Assembly: GCA_002842345.1 (NCBI GenBank)
Contig: PHCU01000004.1
Span: 1 to 64,000 of the forward strand
Source of the DNA: Betaproteobacteria bacterium HGW-Betaproteobacteria-12
GTDB lineage: Bacteria; Pseudomonadota; Gammaproteobacteria; Burkholderiales; Rhodocyclaceae
Direction of reading: 5' to 3'
Length of the DNA stretch: 64,000 nt
Positions within the stretch are counted from its first letter, which is position 1, and each line of letters starts with the position of its first letter. This document shows, piece by piece, positions 1 to 10,488 of the stretch. The notes beneath the pieces are model-generated. The model was not told the DNA's origin. It searched no databases and was given only the letters and a program-made list of their open reading frames with translations. Made by a program: the position numbers and the translations under genes.

Positions 1-36
1 CTCGCGGACGGCTGCTTCTTCACTGGCTTTGTTCAT
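1..36 (-). CDS. Start of an unidentified protein, cut by window edge
   Basis: Only 12 codons are visible, from an ATG at 34-36 reading off the left edge (MNKASEEAAVRE). It has the same orientation as htpG and lies downstream of it, beyond a hairpin repeat. No clear ribosome binding site is seen and the stretch is too short to recognise. It is listed because no stop codon interrupts it before the edge; it may not be a gene. Confidence 0.3.
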   Translation of the reverse strand, partial: MNKASEEAAVRE

Positions 37-105
37 GGCGGGGCGATGACGATGCGATGGCAGCACTATAGCCGAGCCGCCCGCCCCGCTCAATGGCCAA
101 TTCCC

Positions 106-168
106 TGTGGGAGCGGCGTCCACGCCGCGATAACGGCCGCCGTTCGCGGCGTGGACGCCGCTCCCACA
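106..168. repeat. REP-like inverted repeat (GTGGGAGCGGC family), copy 1
   Basis: Two perfect 25-bp arms (106-130 and 144-168) starting TGTGGGAGCGG are separated by a 13-bp loop. Each arm also contains its own small palindrome (GGCGTCCACGCC). The repeat lies directly downstream of htpG and could fold as a transcript end. Related copies are at 13592-13683, 53499-53576 and 55923-56016. Confidence 0.85.
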
Positions 169-181
169 CCGGGCTTGATGC

Positions 182-2083
<1,902 letters not shown>

Positions 2084-2165
2084 GGAAATGCGCTCCGGAT
2101 GAAGACGGGGGGAGAAATGGGGGCAAAAACGGGCCTTTCAAGACCCCGGGCGTTCAGGGCCGCTG

Positions 2166-2711
2166 CTACTTGTAGCAAATGCCGACGACGTCCAGTTCGC
2201 GCAGGCCGTCCGGGATCTGAAACCGCACCGTGTCGCCTTCGCGCGCCTTGAGCAGCGCCTTGGCCAGCGGCGAGATCCAGCTGATCATGCCCTTGCCGGC
2301 ATCCGCCTCGTCGATGCCGACGATCTGGTAGGTAAGCTCACAGCCTGCCTCATCGCACACCGTGACGGTGGCGCCGAAGAACACCTGCTCCGTGTTCTCC
2401 TGGCTGGCCGGGTCGACGATCACGGCGTTTTCCAGGCGCTTCATGAGGAAGCGGATGCGCCGGTCGATCTCGCGCAGGCGCTTCTTGCCGTAGATGTAGT
2501 CGCCATTCTCGGAGCGGTCGCCATTCTTCGCCGCCCATGACACGACCTGCACCAGCGCCGGCCGCTCGGCCTTGACGAGCTGCTCCAGTTCCGCCTTGAG
2601 CTGCGCGTAGCCTCGGCGCGTCACGTAATTCTTCGTTCCAGGCGGCAGCGCCGGGGCGGACGGGACGTCCTCCTCCTCGGGGCTTTCTTCCTTGACGAAG
2701 GCCTTGCTCAT
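2166..2711 (-). CDS. greB: Transcription elongation factor GreB
   Basis: Rescues backtracked RNA polymerase by stimulating cleavage of the nascent RNA 3' end. The 181-aa protein has an acidic, unstructured N-terminal extension (residues 6-20). The Gre coiled-coil domain follows (YVTRRGYAQLKAELEQL onward, with the basic GDRSENGDYIYGKKRLREID stretch), then the FKBP-like C-terminal domain ending in VVGICYK. The basic loop and RFLMKRL region fit GreB better than GreA. It is the upstream partner of htpG and is divergent from azlC, with a 59-bp gap that holds its promoter. Confidence 0.93.
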   Translation of the reverse strand: MSKAFVKEESPEEEDVPSAPALPPGTKNYVTRRGYAQLKAELEQLVKAERPALVQVVSWAAKNGDRSENGDYIYGKKRLREIDRRIRFLMKRLENAVIVDPASQENTEQVFFGATVTVCDEAGCELTYQIVGIDEADAGKGMISWISPLAKALLKAREGDTVRFQIPDGLRELDVVGICYK

Positions 2712-2738
2712 GGGCGCATCTCGTTAAATGAAGCGATA

Positions 2739-2766
2739 ATTATATAGCCCGATCAAAATCAACCAA
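2739..2766 (-). promoter_or_regulatory. Putative sigma-70 promoter of greB
   Basis: On the minus strand TTGGTT (2761-2766) and a perfect TATAAT (2739-2744) are separated by 16 bp, in an AT-rich gap just upstream of greB. The -35 box is weak (3 of 6). The call rests on the -10 box, the spacing and the location. Confidence 0.45.
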
Positions 2767-2770
2767 ATCA

Positions 2771-3490
2771 GTGACCCCCGCAGACAGCAGCACCGCTATC
2801 GGCCGCAAGGCAGCATTCCTGGCCGGCGCACGCGCCTGCATGCCGCTTTCGCCTGGCGTCCTGCTCTTCGGCATGGTGTGCGGCGCGGCCGCGGCCGGCG
2901 CAGGCCTCGCGCCGGGACAATCCTTCGCCCTCTCCTGGATGGTGTTCGCCGGCTCCTCGCAGATCGTCGCCACGCAACTCTTCTCCGCGGGCGCGCCGGC
3001 CTGGGTGATCGTCCTCACCGGCTGGGTGGTCAACCTGCGCTTCATGATGTACAGCGCCACGCTGGCGCAGCAATTTCGCGGCGCTTCCCGCTTCGAGCGC
3101 TGGCTGGCCGGCTACCTGCTCACGGACCAGGCCTTCGCCGTGACGCTGGCGCGGGTGCTCGACGGCCGCAAGGACATTCCGTGGTTTTACCTCGGCATCG
3201 CCGCCACCCTCTGGCTGCTCTGGCAGTTCGCCAACCTGGGCGGCATCTATCTGGGCGCACTGGTGCCCGCCAGCTGGTCGATGGATTTCGTCGTCGCCCT
3301 CACCTTCATCGGCGTGCTGGCGCCGCTGCTGCGCGATCGTGCCATGGCGGCGGCCGCCGTGTCGGGGGGGCTGACTTCCGTCTTCCTCGTCCTGCCGCTG
3401 AAGCTCAACCTGATGGCCGCGGCACTCATCGGCGCCGCCATCGGTATCGGAATGGAAACGAGCATGAAACGCGCAAAACTGAAACCATGA
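2771..3490 (+). CDS. azlC: AzlC family branched-chain amino acid exporter, large subunit
   Basis: Inner-membrane permease of the AzlC/YgaZ family, which exports branched-chain amino acids and analogues together with the small AzlD/YgaH subunit. The 239-aa protein is almost entirely hydrophobic. It carries the family hallmarks PLSPGVLLFGMVCG (residues 25-38), MVFAGSSQIVATQLF and WVVNLRFMMYSATLA. The start is a GTG at 2771 immediately after the greB promoter gap; no in-frame ATG lies nearby upstream. azlD follows after a 97-bp gap filled by a hairpin repeat. A one-mismatch copy of the GCCGT-N10-CTGACTTT motif lies at 3356-3378 near its 3' end. Confidence 0.92.
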   Translation: MTPADSSTAIGRKAAFLAGARACMPLSPGVLLFGMVCGAAAAGAGLAPGQSFALSWMVFAGSSQIVATQLFSAGAPAWVIVLTGWVVNLRFMMYSATLAQQFRGASRFERWLAGYLLTDQAFAVTLARVLDGRKDIPWFYLGIAATLWLLWQFANLGGIYLGALVPASWSMDFVVALTFIGVLAPLLRDRAMAAAAVSGGLTSVFLVLPLKLNLMAAALIGAAIGIGMETSMKRAKLKP

Positions 3491-3510
3491 AATCCACGCC
3501 CATGCCCGTT

Positions 3511-3551
3511 ACCCTCTCCCCCAGCCCCTCTCCCGCATGCGGGAGAGGGGA
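3511..3551. repeat. CCCTCTCCC palindromic repeat between azlC and azlD
   Basis: Inverted repeat with CCCTCTCCC arms around CGCATGCG. It fills the azlC-azlD intercistronic gap. It belongs to the same family as copies at 10489-10613, 11841-11927, 12240-12383, 14968-15061 and 17107-17147. Confidence 0.8.
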
Positions 3552-3587
3552 GCGCCCAGAGTCGCTGGCGCGACTGATTGAACAATC

Positions 3588-3908
3588 ATGGCCGAAATCG
3601 CGATCTGGGGCGTGATCGCCACGCTCGGGCTGGCGACCTTCGCCACCCGATTGTCCTTCCTGGCGCTGCTGGGGGAGGGAGAACTGCCGCTGTGGCTGCG
3701 GCGCGTCCTGCACTACGTGCCGCCGGCCATCCTGGCCGCCATCATCGCGCCGCAGCTTCTTTCAGGTGCGGCGGGTCTGGACGCCACTTTCGACGGACCG
3801 CGTTGCGCGGCCGCTCTGGCCGGCTTCGCCATCGCCTACTTCACGCGCAGCACCTTCGCCACCATCGCGGTCGGCATGGCCGTGCTGTGGGGGCTGACTT
3901 TGCTGTAG
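3588..3908 (+). CDS. azlD: AzlD family small exporter subunit
   Basis: 106-aa partner of AzlC; AzlC and AzlD together form the branched-chain amino acid exporter. Three to four hydrophobic segments are visible, with the family signature ATRLSFLALLGEGELPLWLRRVLHYVPPAILAAI (residues 19-52). The next segment contains the TRST motif typical of AzlD. The last codons (AVLWGLTLL) overlap a copy of the GCCGT-N10-CTGACTTT motif. Confidence 0.92.
   Translation: MAEIAIWGVIATLGLATFATRLSFLALLGEGELPLWLRRVLHYVPPAILAAIIAPQLLSGAAGLDATFDGPRCAAALAGFAIAYFTRSTFATIAVGMAVLWGLTLL
3879..3901 (+). repeat. GCCGT-N10-CTGACTTT motif, copy 2
   Basis: Exact match, spacer GCTGTGGGGG, covering the last codons of azlD just before its stop at 3906-3908. 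Confidence 0.8.
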
Positions 3909-3949
3909 GTCGGGCTTCACGCCAAAGTCGGGCTGAAGCCCGACCTACA
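3904..3949. repeat. TGTAGGTCGGGCTTCA inverted repeat
   Basis: 16-bp arms TGTAGGTCGGGCTTCA and its complement enclose a short loop. The repeat lies between azlD and the convergent DUF3567 gene and could terminate both. A degenerate further half follows to about 3980. A related cluster is at 42698-42850. Confidence 0.8.
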
Positions 3950-3985
3950 AATCTGCCGCTGCCGGACTGAAGCCCGGCGTACGGT

Positions 3986-4219
3986 TTAATGATAGACCGC
4001 AGGCTGGGTGATCAGAGAACCATACTCCTCGAGCAGGTCGCCATAGGCCTCCATGTCGGGGTCGCCCGAAACCAGCGCCTTCAACTCGGCGCGGAAACGA
4101 TCCGCCGCCCCGTCCCGCATGAGGACGCCCTTGTTGACACGCTTGTCGATCACCTCCACGGCATCCTGCGCCGGATAATCGACGACATGCATTACCGGAT
4201 TATCGAAGACGATCATCAT
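3986..4219 (-). CDS. DUF3567 family protein
   Basis: 77-aa soluble protein of unknown function. It resembles the betaproteobacterial DUF3567 family: a short N-terminal strand region, then VEVIDKRVNKGVLMRDGAADRFRAELKAL and the characteristic C-terminal SLITQPAVYH. The start is well supported by GGAGGTAACAACC in front of the ATG at 4219. It is convergent with azlD and divergent from the YdcH-like gene. No function should be assumed. Confidence 0.8.
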   Translation of the reverse strand: MMIVFDNPVMHVVDYPAQDAVEVIDKRVNKGVLMRDGAADRFRAELKALVSGDPDMEAYGDLLEEYGSLITQPAVYH

Positions 4220-4317
4220 GGTTGTTACCTCCGTATCTAGTATGTGGGCTTGCCCGCACGCATTTCAACCCTGTGCTTCATGTTGTCTTTCCCTGGCCTG
4301 CCGCATACCATAGCCGC

Positions 4318-4527
4318 ATGGCAGAATCCGACGACATCGCCTCCCTGCGCCTGCGCCTGCACGATTTTCAGGTCGAACACCGCGACCTGGACGAAATCAT
4401 CGAACGCCTGATGCAGACGCCTCCGCTCGACGACCTGATGCTGCGCCGGCTGAAAAAACGCAAACTGCTGCTGAAAGACCGCATCGCCATCCTCGAACGC
4501 ATGATCGAACCCGACATTCCGGCCTGA
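4318..4527 (+). CDS. YdcH/DUF465 family small protein
   Basis: 69-aa helical protein of the DUF465 (YdcH) family, whose function is unknown. Almost the whole chain is predicted coiled coil: LRLRLHDFQVEHRDLDEIIERL, then a PPLDD turn and LMLRRLKKRKLLLKDRIAILERM. The KKRKLxLKDxI stretch is the family signature. The ATG at 4318 is chosen because the open frame upstream back to 4222 lacks similarity and lies in the divergent promoter gap. The metY leader repeat follows immediately after the stop. Confidence 0.85.
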   Translation: MAESDDIASLRLRLHDFQVEHRDLDEIIERLMQTPPLDDLMLRRLKKRKLLLKDRIAILERMIEPDIPA

Positions 4528-4632
4528 GCGCCATCTGCCGGGCCGACCCAAAGATGGCGCAGCCAACACCAAGGAGCCGCGCTGCGGCGAACAATCGTCA
4601 CTCCCTTCCTCGGGAAGGGGGGCGGGAGAAAG
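4528..4632 (+). repeat. About 105-bp dispersed repeat in the metY leader
   Basis: Strongly similar (roughly 80% by eye) to 34306-34416. Shared blocks include CCGGGCCG, CCCAA.GATGGCGC, GCGGCGAACAA and a CCCTTCC/GGAAGGGG hairpin at the 3' end. Each copy begins near the stop of one gene and ends at the ribosome binding site of the next, here metY. The hairpin sits about 10-15 bases in front of the start codon. Confidence 0.75.
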
Positions 4633-4639
4633 GTACTCA

Positions 4640-5935
4640 ATGAGCAAGACCAGCGCTTTCAATTTCGACACCCTGAGCCTGCACGCCGGCCAGCAACCCG
4701 ACCCGCAATACGGCGCCCGCGCCGCGCCCATCTACCTCACAACCTCCTTCGTCTTCAAGGACACCGACCAGGCCGCCGCGCTCTTCAACATGGAGCGTGC
4801 CGGCCACGTCTATTCGCGCATCTCCAACCCGACCAATGCCGTGCTGGAGGAGCGCATCGCCGCGCTTGAAGGCGGCGTCGGCGCCATCGCCGCCGCCTCG
4901 GGCCAGGCGGCGCTGCACCTGGCCATCTGCACCCTGATGGGCGCCGGCAGCCACATCGTCGCCTCGCGCTCGCTCTACGGCGGCTCGCACAACCTGCTCG
5001 AATACACCCTGCCGCGCTTCGGCGTCGCCACCACCTTCGTCGATCCGCGCGACCTCGACGCCTGGCGCGCCGCCCTCCGCCCCGAAACCCGCCTGCTCTT
5101 CGGCGAAACGCTGGGCAACCCCGGCCTGGACGTGCTCGACGTGCCGCGCGTGGCCGAGATCGCCCACGCCGCCGGCCTGCCGCTGATGGTGGATTCCACC
5201 TTTACCACGCCCTTTCTCATGCGACCCTTCGACCTCGGCGCCGACCTGCTCTTCCATTCGGCGACCAAGTTCCTCGGCGGGCACGGCGTCGCCATCGGCG
5301 GCCTGCTGGTGGACTCCGGCAAATTCGACTGGGAAAGCTCGGGGAAATTCCCCACCCTGACCGAGCCTTACGCGGGCTTCCACGGCATGGACTTCGCCGA
5401 GGAGTCGACCGTCGCCGCCTTCCTGCTGCGGGCGCGGCGCGAGGGCCTGCGCGACTTCGGCGCCTGCATGAGTCCGATGACCGCCTTCCAGATACTGCAG
5501 GGCATGGAAACGCTGCCGCTGCGCATGCAGCGCCACATCGACAACACGCGCAGGATCGTCGCGCATCTCGCCGCACACGCCACGGTGGAATCGGTGTCCT
5601 ATCCGGAACTGGAGAACCATCCCGACCACGCCCTGGCGAAAACGCTGCTGCCGAAGGGCTGCGGCGCGGTATTCAGCTTCGTCCTGAAAGGCGGCCGGGC
5701 CGCGGGGCGCAAGTTCATCGAGAACCTGCGCGTCTTCTCGCACCTGGCCAACGTCGGCGATGCCAAGTCGCTGGTCATCCACCCGGCGAGCACCACGCAT
5801 TTCCGCATGTCCGACGAGGCCCTGCGCGCCTCCGGCATCCACGAGGGCACGGTGCGCCTGTCGATCGGACTGGAGGATGCGGACGATCTCATCGCGGACC
5901 TCGACAGCGGCCTGCGCGCCGCACAGAAGGCTTGA
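4640..5935 (+). CDS. metY: O-acetylhomoserine/O-succinylhomoserine sulfhydrylase (MetY/MetZ type)
   Basis: PLP-dependent enzyme of the Cys/Met metabolism family. It makes homocysteine directly from an activated homoserine and sulfide in methionine synthesis. The 431-aa chain starts FDTLSLHAGQQPDPQYGARAAPIY. It carries YSRISNPTNAVLEERIAALEGG and the PLP-Schiff-base lysine in SATKFLGGHG (Lys210). Length and the extended insert around residues 220-260 fit MetY (acetylhomoserine) better than the shorter MetZ, but the substrate is not certain. The start lies right after the repeat at 4528-4632. The hydrolase gene begins 2 bp after its stop, suggesting an operon. Confidence 0.92.
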   Translation: MSKTSAFNFDTLSLHAGQQPDPQYGARAAPIYLTTSFVFKDTDQAAALFNMERAGHVYSRISNPTNAVLEERIAALEGGVGAIAAASGQAALHLAICTLMGAGSHIVASRSLYGGSHNLLEYTLPRFGVATTFVDPRDLDAWRAALRPETRLLFGETLGNPGLDVLDVPRVAEIAHAAGLPLMVDSTFTTPFLMRPFDLGADLLFHSATKFLGGHGVAIGGLLVDSGKFDWESSGKFPTLTEPYAGFHGMDFAEESTVAAFLLRARREGLRDFGACMSPMTAFQILQGMETLPLRMQRHIDNTRRIVAHLAAHATVESVSYPELENHPDHALAKTLLPKGCGAVFSFVLKGGRAAGRKFIENLRVFSHLANVGDAKSLVIHPASTTHFRMSDEALRASGIHEGTVRLSIGLEDADDLIADLDSGLRAAQKA

Positions 5936-5937
5936 AC

Positions 5938-6735
5938 ATGGAACTCACCGTCAATGGCGCCGCCACCTACGCCTACACCGGCGGCAAGCCCTTCAACCCG
6001 GAACTGCCGACCATCGTCTTCATCCACGGCGCCGAGAACGACCACAGCGTATGGGGCCTGCAAAGCCGCTGGTTCGCCCACCACGGCTGCGGCGTGCTGG
6101 CGGTCGACCTGCCCGGCCATGGCCGTTCCGACGGGCCGCTGCTGCCCACCGTCGAGGCGCAGGCCGAGTGGCTCGTCGCCCTGCTCGATGCCGCTGGCGT
6201 GGAAGACGCCGCGCTGGTCGGCCACAGCATGGGTTCGCTCATCGCGCTCGAAGCCGCGTCGCGCTTTCCGGAGCGGGTGTCGAGCATCGTCCTCGTCGGC
6301 ACCGCCGTGCCGATGCCCGTTTCCGAGGCGCTGCTCACCGCCGCGCGCGATGCGCGGCCCAAGGCCGACGGGATGGTCAACGTCTGGTCGCATGGCGCGC
6401 GCGGCGCCATCGGCGGCAACACCGTGCCCGGCATGTGGATGATGGGCGCCAGCCTGCGCCTGATGGAGCGCGCCGCCCCGGGCGTGCTGCACAACGATCT
6501 GCACGCCTGCAACGCCTATGCGCGCGGCCCGGAAGCCGCCGCCGCGGCGCAATGCCCGGCGCTGCTCGTCGTCGGCAGCCGCGACATGATGACCAGCCCG
6601 CGCGGCGCGCCCAAGCTGGCGGCGGCGATGAAGGATGCCCGCATCGCCCCCATCGAAGGCAGCGGCCATGCCCTCATGGCGGAATACCCCGATGCGGTGC
6701 TCGATGCGCTGCGCGGCTTCCTGATTGCCGCCTGA
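5938..6735 (+). CDS. Alpha/beta fold hydrolase
   Basis: 265-aa serine hydrolase. Visible features are the oxyanion-side FIHGAENDHSVW, the DLPGHGRSDG strand-turn, and the nucleophile elbow GHSMGS (Ser97). A late GSGHALMAEYPD supplies the catalytic His (about residue 244), and the acid probably lies in VVGSRDMM. The start is the ATG 2 bp after metY rather than the TTG overlapping the metY stop. Placement behind metY hints at an acyl-homoserine or thioester substrate (MetX and BioH share this fold), but MetX-specific motifs are not seen, so the substrate is unknown. Confidence 0.85.
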   Translation: MELTVNGAATYAYTGGKPFNPELPTIVFIHGAENDHSVWGLQSRWFAHHGCGVLAVDLPGHGRSDGPLLPTVEAQAEWLVALLDAAGVEDAALVGHSMGSLIALEAASRFPERVSSIVLVGTAVPMPVSEALLTAARDARPKADGMVNVWSHGARGAIGGNTVPGMWMMGASLRLMERAAPGVLHNDLHACNAYARGPEAAAAAQCPALLVVGSRDMMTSPRGAPKLAAAMKDARIAPIEGSGHALMAEYPDAVLDALRGFLIAA

Positions 6736-6753
6736 GCAGCGGCGGTTCCCGGC

Positions 6754-8406
6754 TCAGGCGCGTGAGCGGTCCGACACGACCCTGATGTTTCGCGAAGAGG
6801 GCCTTGGCCCGCTCTTCGCATCAGTCCGGGTAAATGTCTCGACCCGGTTGCGGCCCGTATCCTTGGCAAGGTAGAGCGCCTGATCGGCCTTGGCGAAGAG
6901 CGTCTCCAGGTTGTCGCCTTTCGCGAACTCGGCGACGCCGAAACTCACGGTGAACCTCGGCAAGTCCTTCGCGTGGAATGTCTCGAACAACAGGCGCAGC
7001 TTTTCGGCGAGCCGGGCGGCTTCCTCGGCCGAGGTTTCCGGCGTCAGGATGATGAATTCCTCGCCCCCCCAGCGGGCGAAGATGTCCGTCCCGCGCATGT
7101 TGTCGCGAATCAGGCAGGCCAGTTCGATAAGCACCCGGTCGCCAACCGCATGCCCATGGCTGTCGTTGATCCGCTTGAAATGGTCTACGTCCGCGATGAT
7201 CATGGACAGCTTGCGATGGTAGCGCAGCGCACGCTGCAGTTCGCCCCCGGCGAGTTCGTGAAAGCCATGGCGGTTCAAAGCCCCGGTGAGGGCATCGGTC
7301 GACGCCTTGATGTTGAGGCTGTCAACCATGTCGAGCAACTGATTGAAGCTTTGCGCGATATCGATCGGCTCATCGCGCATCCCCTTCACCCCGCGCTCCC
7401 ACTCCTGCTTGCCCGCAGCCCGGCGCGCTCCCCGCAGGACGCTTTCGAACGCCCGCATGAGGAGCAGCAACGAGGAGATGGCGAGCCAGGTCAGGAGGAC
7501 TGATATGAGGAGCAGCCCGCCTCGCTGCAGCAGGATTTCCGCGCGGACCTTGTCGTGGATTGCCTGCGTCTGGTCGATCAATTCGATCAGGGAATAGCGT
7601 TCGACCTCGCGCAGCAGGTTGATCGCTTCCGTCACGATCCCGTACCAGCGCGTTCGCGGCATGCTGATCGGGTCGATGGCGCGGCCATCCCTGGCCGCTC
7701 GCAAGAGCCGCATCGACGACTGCATCGCCGGCTCGCCAAGCGCCCCCGTCAGCGTGGCCCGCATGGATGGACTGGATTCCTTGAGGAAGCGCTGGATGCC
7801 GGCTTCGAACAGGCCAAAGCGGCTGCCCATCGCCGCGTGCCAGGCGGGGTCGGGCCTGCCCTTGCCGGGCATAGCCAGCACGGTGGCGCGGGCCTGGCCA
7901 AGATACTCCTTGGCGCGGACCAGATGCACGAGGGCGATCAGGTCATGCTGTGCGGGATGCCCGTTCGCAGCGAGGCTCAGTCTGTCCATTTGCTCGAAAA
8001 TGCCGTTCAGGCTGAGCGTGTAGAAATCGAAGGATTCCCGTTCTTCGACCGCAGTCTGGTCCACCTTCTCCCGCATCGCCCCCAGGCCTGGCAGCAAGGC
8101 AGGCTCCTGAGCTGAATCCACCTGCGACAATCTGAAATCCGTCGCAATGCGTTGCGCAGACATTTCCTTGCGGGCGTTGCCCCCCGCGTCGGCAAGAAAG
8201 GCGGATGACAGGCCCCGCTCCTTCTGCACTTCATGAACGAGGCGTGCCATGCGCTCCGCCTGCGCTAGCTGATCCAGCATGGTGCGATGGCTTGTCAGTT
8301 CCTTGCCGGAGAGCTGATACTGGAGGCCAAAAACCAATAGCAGGCTGCCCAGAAACAACAGTCCGAGAAGCCAAATTCTTGTTTTGATGCTGATTTTAAG
8401 ATCCAT
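6754..8406 (-). CDS. Membrane diguanylate cyclase with NIT (nitrate/nitrite-type) sensor domain
   Basis: Predicted to make c-di-GMP in response to a periplasmic ligand. A first TM segment lies at about residues 8-26. A helical periplasmic domain follows with the NIT-family motif VHEVQKERGLSSAFLA (roughly 55-70). A second TM lies near 295-315 and the GGDEF domain starts at STDALTGALNRHGF, with an intact GGEEF active site. No clear I-site RxxD precedes it. NIT domains in characterised proteins bind nitrate or nitrite; binding here is inference. A GTG nine bases upstream (8415) is an alternative start. The gene is convergent with the hydrolase. Confidence 0.9.
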   Translation of the reverse strand: MDLKISIKTRIWLLGLLFLGSLLLVFGLQYQLSGKELTSHRTMLDQLAQAERMARLVHEVQKERGLSSAFLADAGGNARKEMSAQRIATDFRLSQVDSAQEPALLPGLGAMREKVDQTAVEERESFDFYTLSLNGIFEQMDRLSLAANGHPAQHDLIALVHLVRAKEYLGQARATVLAMPGKGRPDPAWHAAMGSRFGLFEAGIQRFLKESSPSMRATLTGALGEPAMQSSMRLLRAARDGRAIDPISMPRTRWYGIVTEAINLLREVERYSLIELIDQTQAIHDKVRAEILLQRGGLLLISVLLTWLAISSLLLLMRAFESVLRGARRAAGKQEWERGVKGMRDEPIDIAQSFNQLLDMVDSLNIKASTDALTGALNRHGFHELAGGELQRALRYHRKLSMIIADVDHFKRINDSHGHAVGDRVLIELACLIRDNMRGTDIFARWGGEEFIILTPETSAEEAARLAEKLRLLFETFHAKDLPRFTVSFGVAEFAKGDNLETLFAKADQALYLAKDTGRNRVETFTRTDAKSGPRPSSRNIRVVSDRSRA

Positions 8407-8513
8407 ACGAGCCACGCAGCCACTGATGCCCGATTTACGGCCAATAGCTGTATTTCTTTAGGAAAAACAATCTATAAGGCAATAAAAGCTCGAAACGGGC
8501 ATAATCTGACGAC

Positions 8514-9698
8514 ATGAACACTACTTCCGCTGGAACCTCCCGCACCGTCCGCCGCATCGTTCTGGCTGTTCTGATCTTGTCGCTTGTCGCAGGCGTCATC
8601 TGGTGGGCCACCCGACCCAAGCCGATTGCCGTCGTCGTGAGGGCGGTTGAGGTCGGCCGCGTCGAAACCACGGTCGCCAACACCCGCGCCGGCTCCGTCG
8701 CCGCCTGCCGCCGCGCCAAGCTGGCGCCGCCGCTGGGCGGCCGCATCGAAAAGCTGCATGTGCGCGAGGGCGACCGCGTCAAGGCCGGACAACTGCTCGT
8801 CGAACTGTGGAACGACGACCTCGCCGCGCGCGAGCGCATCTCGCGCGAGCAGCGCGCCACCGCCCTAGCGCACGTGCGTGAAGCCTGCCTGCTGGCCGAC
8901 ACGGCCACGCGCGAGGCGGCCCGCAGCCGCGCCCTGCGCGACAAGGGTTTTGTCTCCGAGGGCCAGGTCGACCGTGCCGAAAGCGAGGCCAAGGCGAAAC
9001 AGGCCGGCTGCGACTCTGCACGCGCCCAGGTACAGGAGGCCAACGCGCGCATCGGCGCCTCGCGCGCCGACACGGCGCGCTCAGTCGTGCGCGCCCCCTT
9101 CGACGGCATCGTCGCCGAGGTCAACGGCGAGGTGGGCGAATACCTCACGCCCTCGCCGCCGGGCATCATGACCCTGCCGGCAGTAGACCTCATCGACGAT
9201 TCCTGCCTCTACGTCACCGCGCCCATCGACGAAGTAGACGCCGCCCGCCTGAAGGTGGGGCTGAGCGGCCGCATCACGCTGGACGCCTACCGCGACAGGC
9301 ATTTCAGCGGCAAGGTGCGACGCATCGCGCCGTATGTCCTGGCGCTGGAGAAGCAGGCGCGCACGGTCGAGGTGGAAGTCGAGTTCGACAACCCGGGCGA
9401 CATCCGCCACCTGCTGGTGGGCTACAGCGCAGACATCGAGGTGGTGGTGGACACGCGCGACAACGTCCTGCGCATCCCGACCACCGCGCTCATGCCCGGC
9501 AGCCGCGTGCTGGTGCTGACCGAAGAGGGCATGCTCGAGGAAAGAAAAATCGAGACCGGCCTGACCAACTGGGAATTCACCGAGGCGAAATCCGGCATCG
9601 AACGCGGCGCGCGTGTCGTCACTTCGCTCGAGCGCGCCGGCGTCAAGGCGGGCGTGCGTGCCGTGGCCGAGGAAAAGCCGGAAACCAAGAAACCATGA
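8514..9698 (+). CDS. Periplasmic adaptor (membrane fusion) protein of an ABC exporter
   Basis: 394-aa HlyD/MacA-like adaptor that would link an inner-membrane ABC exporter to an outer-membrane channel. One N-terminal TM anchor (residues about 13-32) precedes a split lipoyl half-domain (LGGRIEKLHVREGDRVKAGQLL). A long alanine/arginine-rich helical hairpin follows at 110-185. The second lipoyl half is VVRAPFDGIVAEVNGEVGEY, and beta-barrel strands complete the chain. It is the first gene of a four-part exporter locus. No TolC-like gene is nearby, so the outer-membrane partner must be elsewhere. Confidence 0.9.
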   Translation: MNTTSAGTSRTVRRIVLAVLILSLVAGVIWWATRPKPIAVVVRAVEVGRVETTVANTRAGSVAACRRAKLAPPLGGRIEKLHVREGDRVKAGQLLVELWNDDLAARERISREQRATALAHVREACLLADTATREAARSRALRDKGFVSEGQVDRAESEAKAKQAGCDSARAQVQEANARIGASRADTARSVVRAPFDGIVAEVNGEVGEYLTPSPPGIMTLPAVDLIDDSCLYVTAPIDEVDAARLKVGLSGRITLDAYRDRHFSGKVRRIAPYVLALEKQARTVEVEVEFDNPGDIRHLLVGYSADIEVVVDTRDNVLRIPTTALMPGSRVLVLTEEGMLEERKIETGLTNWEFTEAKSGIERGARVVTSLERAGVKAGVRAVAEEKPETKKP

Positions 9699-9719
9699 GC
9701 GGCGCGGGCCCTTGCCGTC

Positions 9720-9783
9720 ATTCCCGCGAAAGCGGGAATCCAGCGGCTTTGGATCGACAATGGATTCCCGCTTTCGCGGGAAT
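9720..9783. repeat. dRS3-like ATTCCCGCGAAAGCGGGAAT repeat pair, copy 1
   Basis: Perfect 23-bp arms at 9720-9742 and 9761-9783. Each arm is itself a palindrome of the form ATTCCCGC-N-GCGGGAAT. The repeat fills the gap between the adaptor and ATPase genes, ending 15 bp before the ATPase ATG. The core resembles the dRS3 repeat of Neisseria. A second pair is at 57845-57914. Confidence 0.85.
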
Positions 9784-9798
9784 GGCGGTCCTCGGCAA

Positions 9799-10473
9799 AT
9801 GATCAGCCTCACCGGCATCGAACGGGTCTTCCGCGTCGGCGACGAAGAGGTGCACGCGCTGCGCGGCGTCAGCCTGGACATCGAGCAGGGCGAGTACCTC
9901 TCCATCATGGGCCCGTCGGGCTCGGGCAAGTCCACCCTGCTCAACATCCTCGGCCTGCTCGACCGGCCGAACGCCGGCCGCTACGAACTGAACGGCCACG
10001 ACGTCACCGGCCTGCCCGACGACGAGTTGGCACGGGTGCGCCGGGAGAACATCGGTTTCGTCTTCCAGTTCTTCCACCTCGTGCCGCGGCTCACCGCCGG
10101 GCAGAACATCGAGCTGCCGATGGTGCTGGCCGGCATCGCCCCGGCGGAGCGGCGGCGGCGCCTCGACAAGCTGCTCGCCGCCTACGGCCTGGAAGCGCGC
10201 GCCGGCCACCGCCCCGACCAGCTCTCCGGCGGCCAGTGCCAGCGCGTCGCCATCGCCCGCGCCATGTCGATGGGCCCGACGCTGATCCTCGCCGACGAGC
10301 CGACCGGCAACCTCGACCGCCATACCGGGCAGGAGGTCATGGCAGTGCTCGAACAGGTGCATCACGACGGTGGCACCCTGGCGGTCGTCACCCACGACCC
10401 GGAGATCGGTGCGCGTGCGCACCGCCGCATCCGTCTCGTCGACGGCGAAGTCGTCGAGGATTTCCGGGAATGA
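9799..10473 (+). CDS. ABC transporter ATP-binding protein (MacB/LolD type)
   Basis: 224-aa ATPase of the MacB/LolD/FtsE class. Walker [10 protein letters not shown] is at residues 38-46, the Q-loop is [13 protein letters not shown], and the signature is [14 protein letters not shown]. The usual LSGGQQQR has a Cys in place of the second Gln. Walker B is [12 protein letters not shown] and the switch His is in VVTHDPE. The ATG at 9799 is chosen over the longer open frame because that extension only translates the hairpin repeat. It energises the two downstream permeases. Confidence 0.93.
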   Translation: MISLTGIERVFRVGDEEVHALRGVSLDIEQGEYLSIMGPSGSGKSTLLNILGLLDRPNAGRYELNGHDVTGLPDDELARVRRENIGFVFQFFHLVPRLTAGQNIELPMVLAGIAPAERRRRLDKLLAAYGLEARAGHRPDQLSGGQCQRVAIARAMSMGPTLILADEPTGNLDRHTGQEVMAVLEQVHHDGGTLAVVTHDPEIGARAHRRIRLVDGEVVEDFRE

Positions 10474-10488
10474 TCATCGCCCTTTCCC

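Noticed and set aside
9613-9798. N-terminal extension of the ABC ATPase
   Set aside because: Would only translate the dRS3-like repeat; the ATG at 9799 begins the normal ATPase fold. Similar repeat-derived extensions were removed for the first permease, the MFS gene at 13693 and bioF.
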